Below are positions 60,219 through 64,000 of a stretch of 64,000 bases of DNA, piece by piece. The notes beneath the pieces were generated by a model. That model was not told where the DNA came from. It saw nothing but the letters and a program-made list of their open reading frames with translations, and searched no databases. This stretch comes from Subsaxibacter sp. CAU 1640 (lineage in GTDB: Bacteria; Bacteroidota; Bacteroidia; Flavobacteriales; Flavobacteriaceae), in the NCBI RefSeq assembly GCF_023156585.1, contig NZ_JALNMI010000005.1, positions 248,001-312,000 of the forward strand, read 5' to 3'. Both the position numbers and the translations under genes were made by a program. Every line of letters begins with the position of its first letter. The first letter of the stretch is position 1.

Positions 60219-61664
60219 CTAAAATTGAAAATAAATGAATTGTTGCTCTTTACCACCAAACCAAAAGATTGCAATGAGAATGGCGTAGTACATGGCATAG
60301 CGAAACGGTCTTTTCCATTTTAAACCCAAATGAGATATAGCATATTGGCCATCCCTGCCTAACCATTCGACTGTAAGAAACATGATGATAAGTACCAAAA
60401 CAGTTTTGTACTTTAAATATGTTTTGAGCAGTATGAATGAGTTTGGATTTTTAAAGATATCTGAAATGTATTGAAAGGCATGTTCCATGTTTTCTGCTCT
60501 GAAGAATATCCATGCCAAAACAGTTAAGCTAAATGTTAAAAGCATTGCCGCAATGTCCCTAAAACTGGGTAAGATTTTGCCTTGCGCTACAATATCAAGA
60601 TTGTTACGGTTATTGTTGGTCAATAGCAAAGGCAAGAAATAAAAAGCGTTCAAAGCTCCCCATACAATGAATGTCCAATTGGCACCATGCCAAAAGCCAC
60701 TGACGATAAAGATGATGAATGTATTTCTTATCTTCATCCAGGTGCCACCACGACTGCCTCCCAATGGGATGTAAAGATAATCTCTGAACCATGTAGAAAG
60801 TGAGATGTGCCAACGTCTCCAGAACTCGGCAATATCTCTTGAAAAATAAGGGAAATTGAAGTTTCTCATCAAATCGAAACCAAACAATCGAGATGTGCCA
60901 ATGGCAATGTCAGAATACCCAGAAAAATCGCCATAAATCTGAAAGGTGAAAAACAGTGCGCCGAGTACTAAAGTTCCGCCTGAATAATCGGTAGAATTGT
61001 TGAAAATCTCGTTGGCGTATTGAGCGCAATTATCAGCAATGACAATTTTTTTGAAAAGTCCCCAAAGAATTTGGCGCAGGCCATCAACTGCCTTTGTATA
61101 ATTGAATGTACGTTTTTTATAGAATTGTGGCAGCAAATGAGTGGCTCTTTCTATCGGGCCAGCCACTAATTGAGGAAAGAAACTTATAAATGCTGAAAAT
61201 GCAATGAAATCATTTGTTGGTTCCAGCTTACGCCTGTACACATCAATGGTGTAGCTTAATGTTTGAAACGTATAAAAGCTGATACCTACGGGTAGAATGA
61301 TATTGAGAGAATTGGCTTTGATTTCAGAGCCAAAGAAAGAAAATGCTGTGATAAAATTGTCCAGAAAAAAATTATAATATTTAAAAAAGCCTAGAAATCC
61401 CAGATTGACTATGATACTGATGCTTAACAACAATTTTCGACGCTTTTGGTTTTCCTCTGATTTTAAACTTCTCCCTATGACATAATCTACAATGGTACTG
61501 AAGAATATGAGAGACAGAAATCGATAGTCCCACCAACCATAAAAGACATAGCTTGCGGCCACCACCAAAGCATTTTGCAGTTTGATGTTTTTGTTTGTAA
61601 CAAACCAATAAAGTATAAATACTATTGGTAGAAAAATTGCAAAATCTATGGAGTTAAAAAGCAT
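60219..61664 (-). CDS. MBOAT family membrane O-acyltransferase (AlgI-like)
   Basis: 481 residues with about 10 membrane segments. MBOAT motifs: FWRRWHISLSTWFRDYLYIPLGGSRGG (here seen in two runs around residues 280-305) and the catalytic His in SGFWHGANWTFIVWG (about residue 321). It transfers acyl groups, often acetyl, across the inner membrane onto a surface polymer. The SGNH gene follows by 3 bp, then DoxX, forming a compact operon. Confidence 0.92.
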   Translation of the reverse strand: MLFNSIDFAIFLPIVFILYWFVTNKNIKLQNALVVAASYVFYGWWDYRFLSLIFFSTIVDYVIGRSLKSEENQKRRKLLLSISIIVNLGFLGFFKYYNFFLDNFITAFSFFGSEIKANSLNIILPVGISFYTFQTLSYTIDVYRRKLEPTNDFIAFSAFISFFPQLVAGPIERATHLLPQFYKKRTFNYTKAVDGLRQILWGLFKKIVIADNCAQYANEIFNNSTDYSGGTLVLGALFFTFQIYGDFSGYSDIAIGTSRLFGFDLMRNFNFPYFSRDIAEFWRRWHISLSTWFRDYLYIPLGGSRGGTWMKIRNTFIIFIVSGFWHGANWTFIVWGALNAFYFLPLLLTNNNRNNLDIVAQGKILPSFRDIAAMLLTFSLTVLAWIFFRAENMEHAFQYISDIFKNPNSFILLKTYLKYKTVLVLIIMFLTVEWLGRDGQYAISHLGLKWKRPFRYAMYYAILIAIFWFGGKEQQFIYFQF

Positions 61665-61748
61665 TTGATGGTGGGTTGTACTAAATGTTTATAGCAAACA
61701 TAGGTAATTCAGGTTTATTTAATAGAAATTTAGGTTCATTATCATATA

Positions 61749-62312
61749 TTAAACCTCCAAAACCCCTCTAAACCCTCTGGCAGCATAATAGGAATCAGCG
61801 CCATTATGATAGATGAACACGGTGTCGAAGCGATTGTCACCAAAGATGGCACCACCGAGTTTTCTAATGTCATTAGGTGTTTTGAGCCAACTTGATGTTT
61901 TTGTGTCAAACTTGCCAAGGTCTTGCAGTTGATGGTATTGCTCTTTGTCTAGAAGCTCGATACCCATTTCATTGGCAACGTCCATTGCATTGTTTTTTGG
62001 TTTGTGGGCTTTGCGTTTTTCCCAAGCTTCCAAGTCATAACAAAGGCTGCGGCGTTCATTAGGGCTTTCGGGTGAACAATCAAAAAAGGTATAGGCATCT
62101 TTTGATTTGTCATAGGCTACCACATCTGGCTCGCCACCTGTTGCTTCCATTTGGTAAAGCGACCATAGTTTTTTTGGCTGTGCTTTTAGTTTGCTTTCGA
62201 CCTCATTCCATTCGAGGTCTTTATGTCTGTTGCTGTGTTTTTCAAAACGTGCCTTCAAAGTTTTGAGAAGGTCTTCTTGTTGTTGCGCAGTGAGTTCTTT
62301 TTGGGATTCCAT
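61749..62312 (-). CDS. DUF4256 family protein
   Basis: 187 residues. The whole length matches DUF4256, with KLWSLYQMEATGGEPDVV, FFDCSPESPNERRSLCYD and FDTVFIYHNGADSYYAARGF. A cytosolic family of unknown function found across bacteria. Monocistronic, 84 bp from the MBOAT gene start region on the same strand. Confidence 0.88.
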   Translation of the reverse strand: MESQKELTAQQQEDLLKTLKARFEKHSNRHKDLEWNEVESKLKAQPKKLWSLYQMEATGGEPDVVAYDKSKDAYTFFDCSPESPNERRSLCYDLEAWEKRKAHKPKNNAMDVANEMGIELLDKEQYHQLQDLGKFDTKTSSWLKTPNDIRKLGGAIFGDNRFDTVFIYHNGADSYYAARGFRGVLEV

Positions 62313-62473
62313 ATCTGATTGGGTTGAACTTTGCTAATATAGTTAATATCTCGATTGAAATATGTTTTTGGCGTTTGAGCAGATGAAATTTGATAGGTTT
62401 TGAATAGAAAAACTCATATATTTTTTACACAAAATAACTAAAAACAATAACGGAAAACTCTATTTAAATTTTG

Positions 62474-62481
62474 TAAATTTG
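62474..62481 (+). promoter_or_regulatory. pyrG promoter -7 element and leader hairpin
   Basis: TAAATTTG fits TAnnTTTG. Between it and the ATG at 62502 a TGCGTT/AACGCA stem with loop TAAC sits in the leader, a possible weak regulatory hairpin. Confidence 0.5.
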
Positions 62482-62492
62482 CCTGCGTTTAA

Positions 62493-64000
<1,508 letters not shown>

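Overview
The window looks like a chromosomal segment of a member of the Bacteroidota, most likely family Flavobacteriaceae. The reasons are AT-rich DNA, repeated use of the Bacteroidota promoter element TAnnTTTG upstream of genes (pyrD, guaB, rpmB, rimO, pyrG and others), lineage-typical small proteins (DUF4295 after L28/L33, a DUF3276 PUR-alpha-like protein, a LETM1-related protein, an extended NusB), TonB-dependent receptors, and TTG starts. No rRNA, tRNA, IS element, phage gene or CRISPR array was found. The genus cannot be fixed from sequence reading alone.

Layout. 1-6.5 kb: end of a TonB-dependent receptor, an FAD oxidoreductase, a 20-cysteine DUF326 copper-binding-type protein, a sulfotransferase-like protein, a membrane-anchored kinase-like protein, a thioredoxin-fold protein, CsaA and a DUF3276 protein. 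6.6-18.4 kb: housekeeping genes (ABC exporter, leucine dehydrogenase-type enzyme, nusB-DUF1573-yajC, pepT, pyrD, HMG-CoA lyase, guaB). 18.4-24.7 kb: accessory stretch that opens with a 24-unit array of a 21-bp repeat and carries orphan small genes, a TARG1/DarG-type macrodomain protein and a BKACE enzyme. 24.9-34.4 kb: a nine-gene convergent locus of three ATP-grasp or ATP-grasp-like ligases, a GCS2 ligase, a class I glutamine amidotransferase, three alpha/beta hydrolases and an M17 aminopeptidase. 34.6-42.5 kb: LETM1-related protein, a candidate structured RNA, htpG, a FabH-like synthase, a four-hairpin array and a TonB-type receptor. 42.6-55.3 kb: symporter, recR, glycosyltransferase, dehydrogenase E2, exonuclease, FAH hydrolase, Hpt, cinA, L28/L33/DUF4295/ftsY, serine hydrolase, rimO. 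55.3-64 kb: an HTH regulator with a second 21-bp array upstream, small secreted proteins, an HD-type protein, a BLUF photoreceptor, a DoxX/SGNH/MBOAT operon, DUF4256 and pyrG running off the right edge.

How genes work together. The 24.9-34.4 kb locus is the best candidate for an undescribed system: several carboxylate-amine ligase families, an ammonia-supplying or gamma-glutamyl-cleaving amidotransferase, an aminopeptidase and three esterases suggest assembly and turnover of an amide- or peptide-linked small molecule or conjugate. The MBOAT and SGNH proteins probably form an O-acyl transfer pair at the cell envelope. Leucine dehydrogenase, E2 and HMG-CoA lyase belong to branched-chain amino acid breakdown although they are scattered. 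Several intergenic regions carry unusual non-coding structure: arrays with 11-bp and 21-bp periods (about one and two helical turns), four serial terminator-like hairpins, and a multi-stem RNA candidate with its own terminator.
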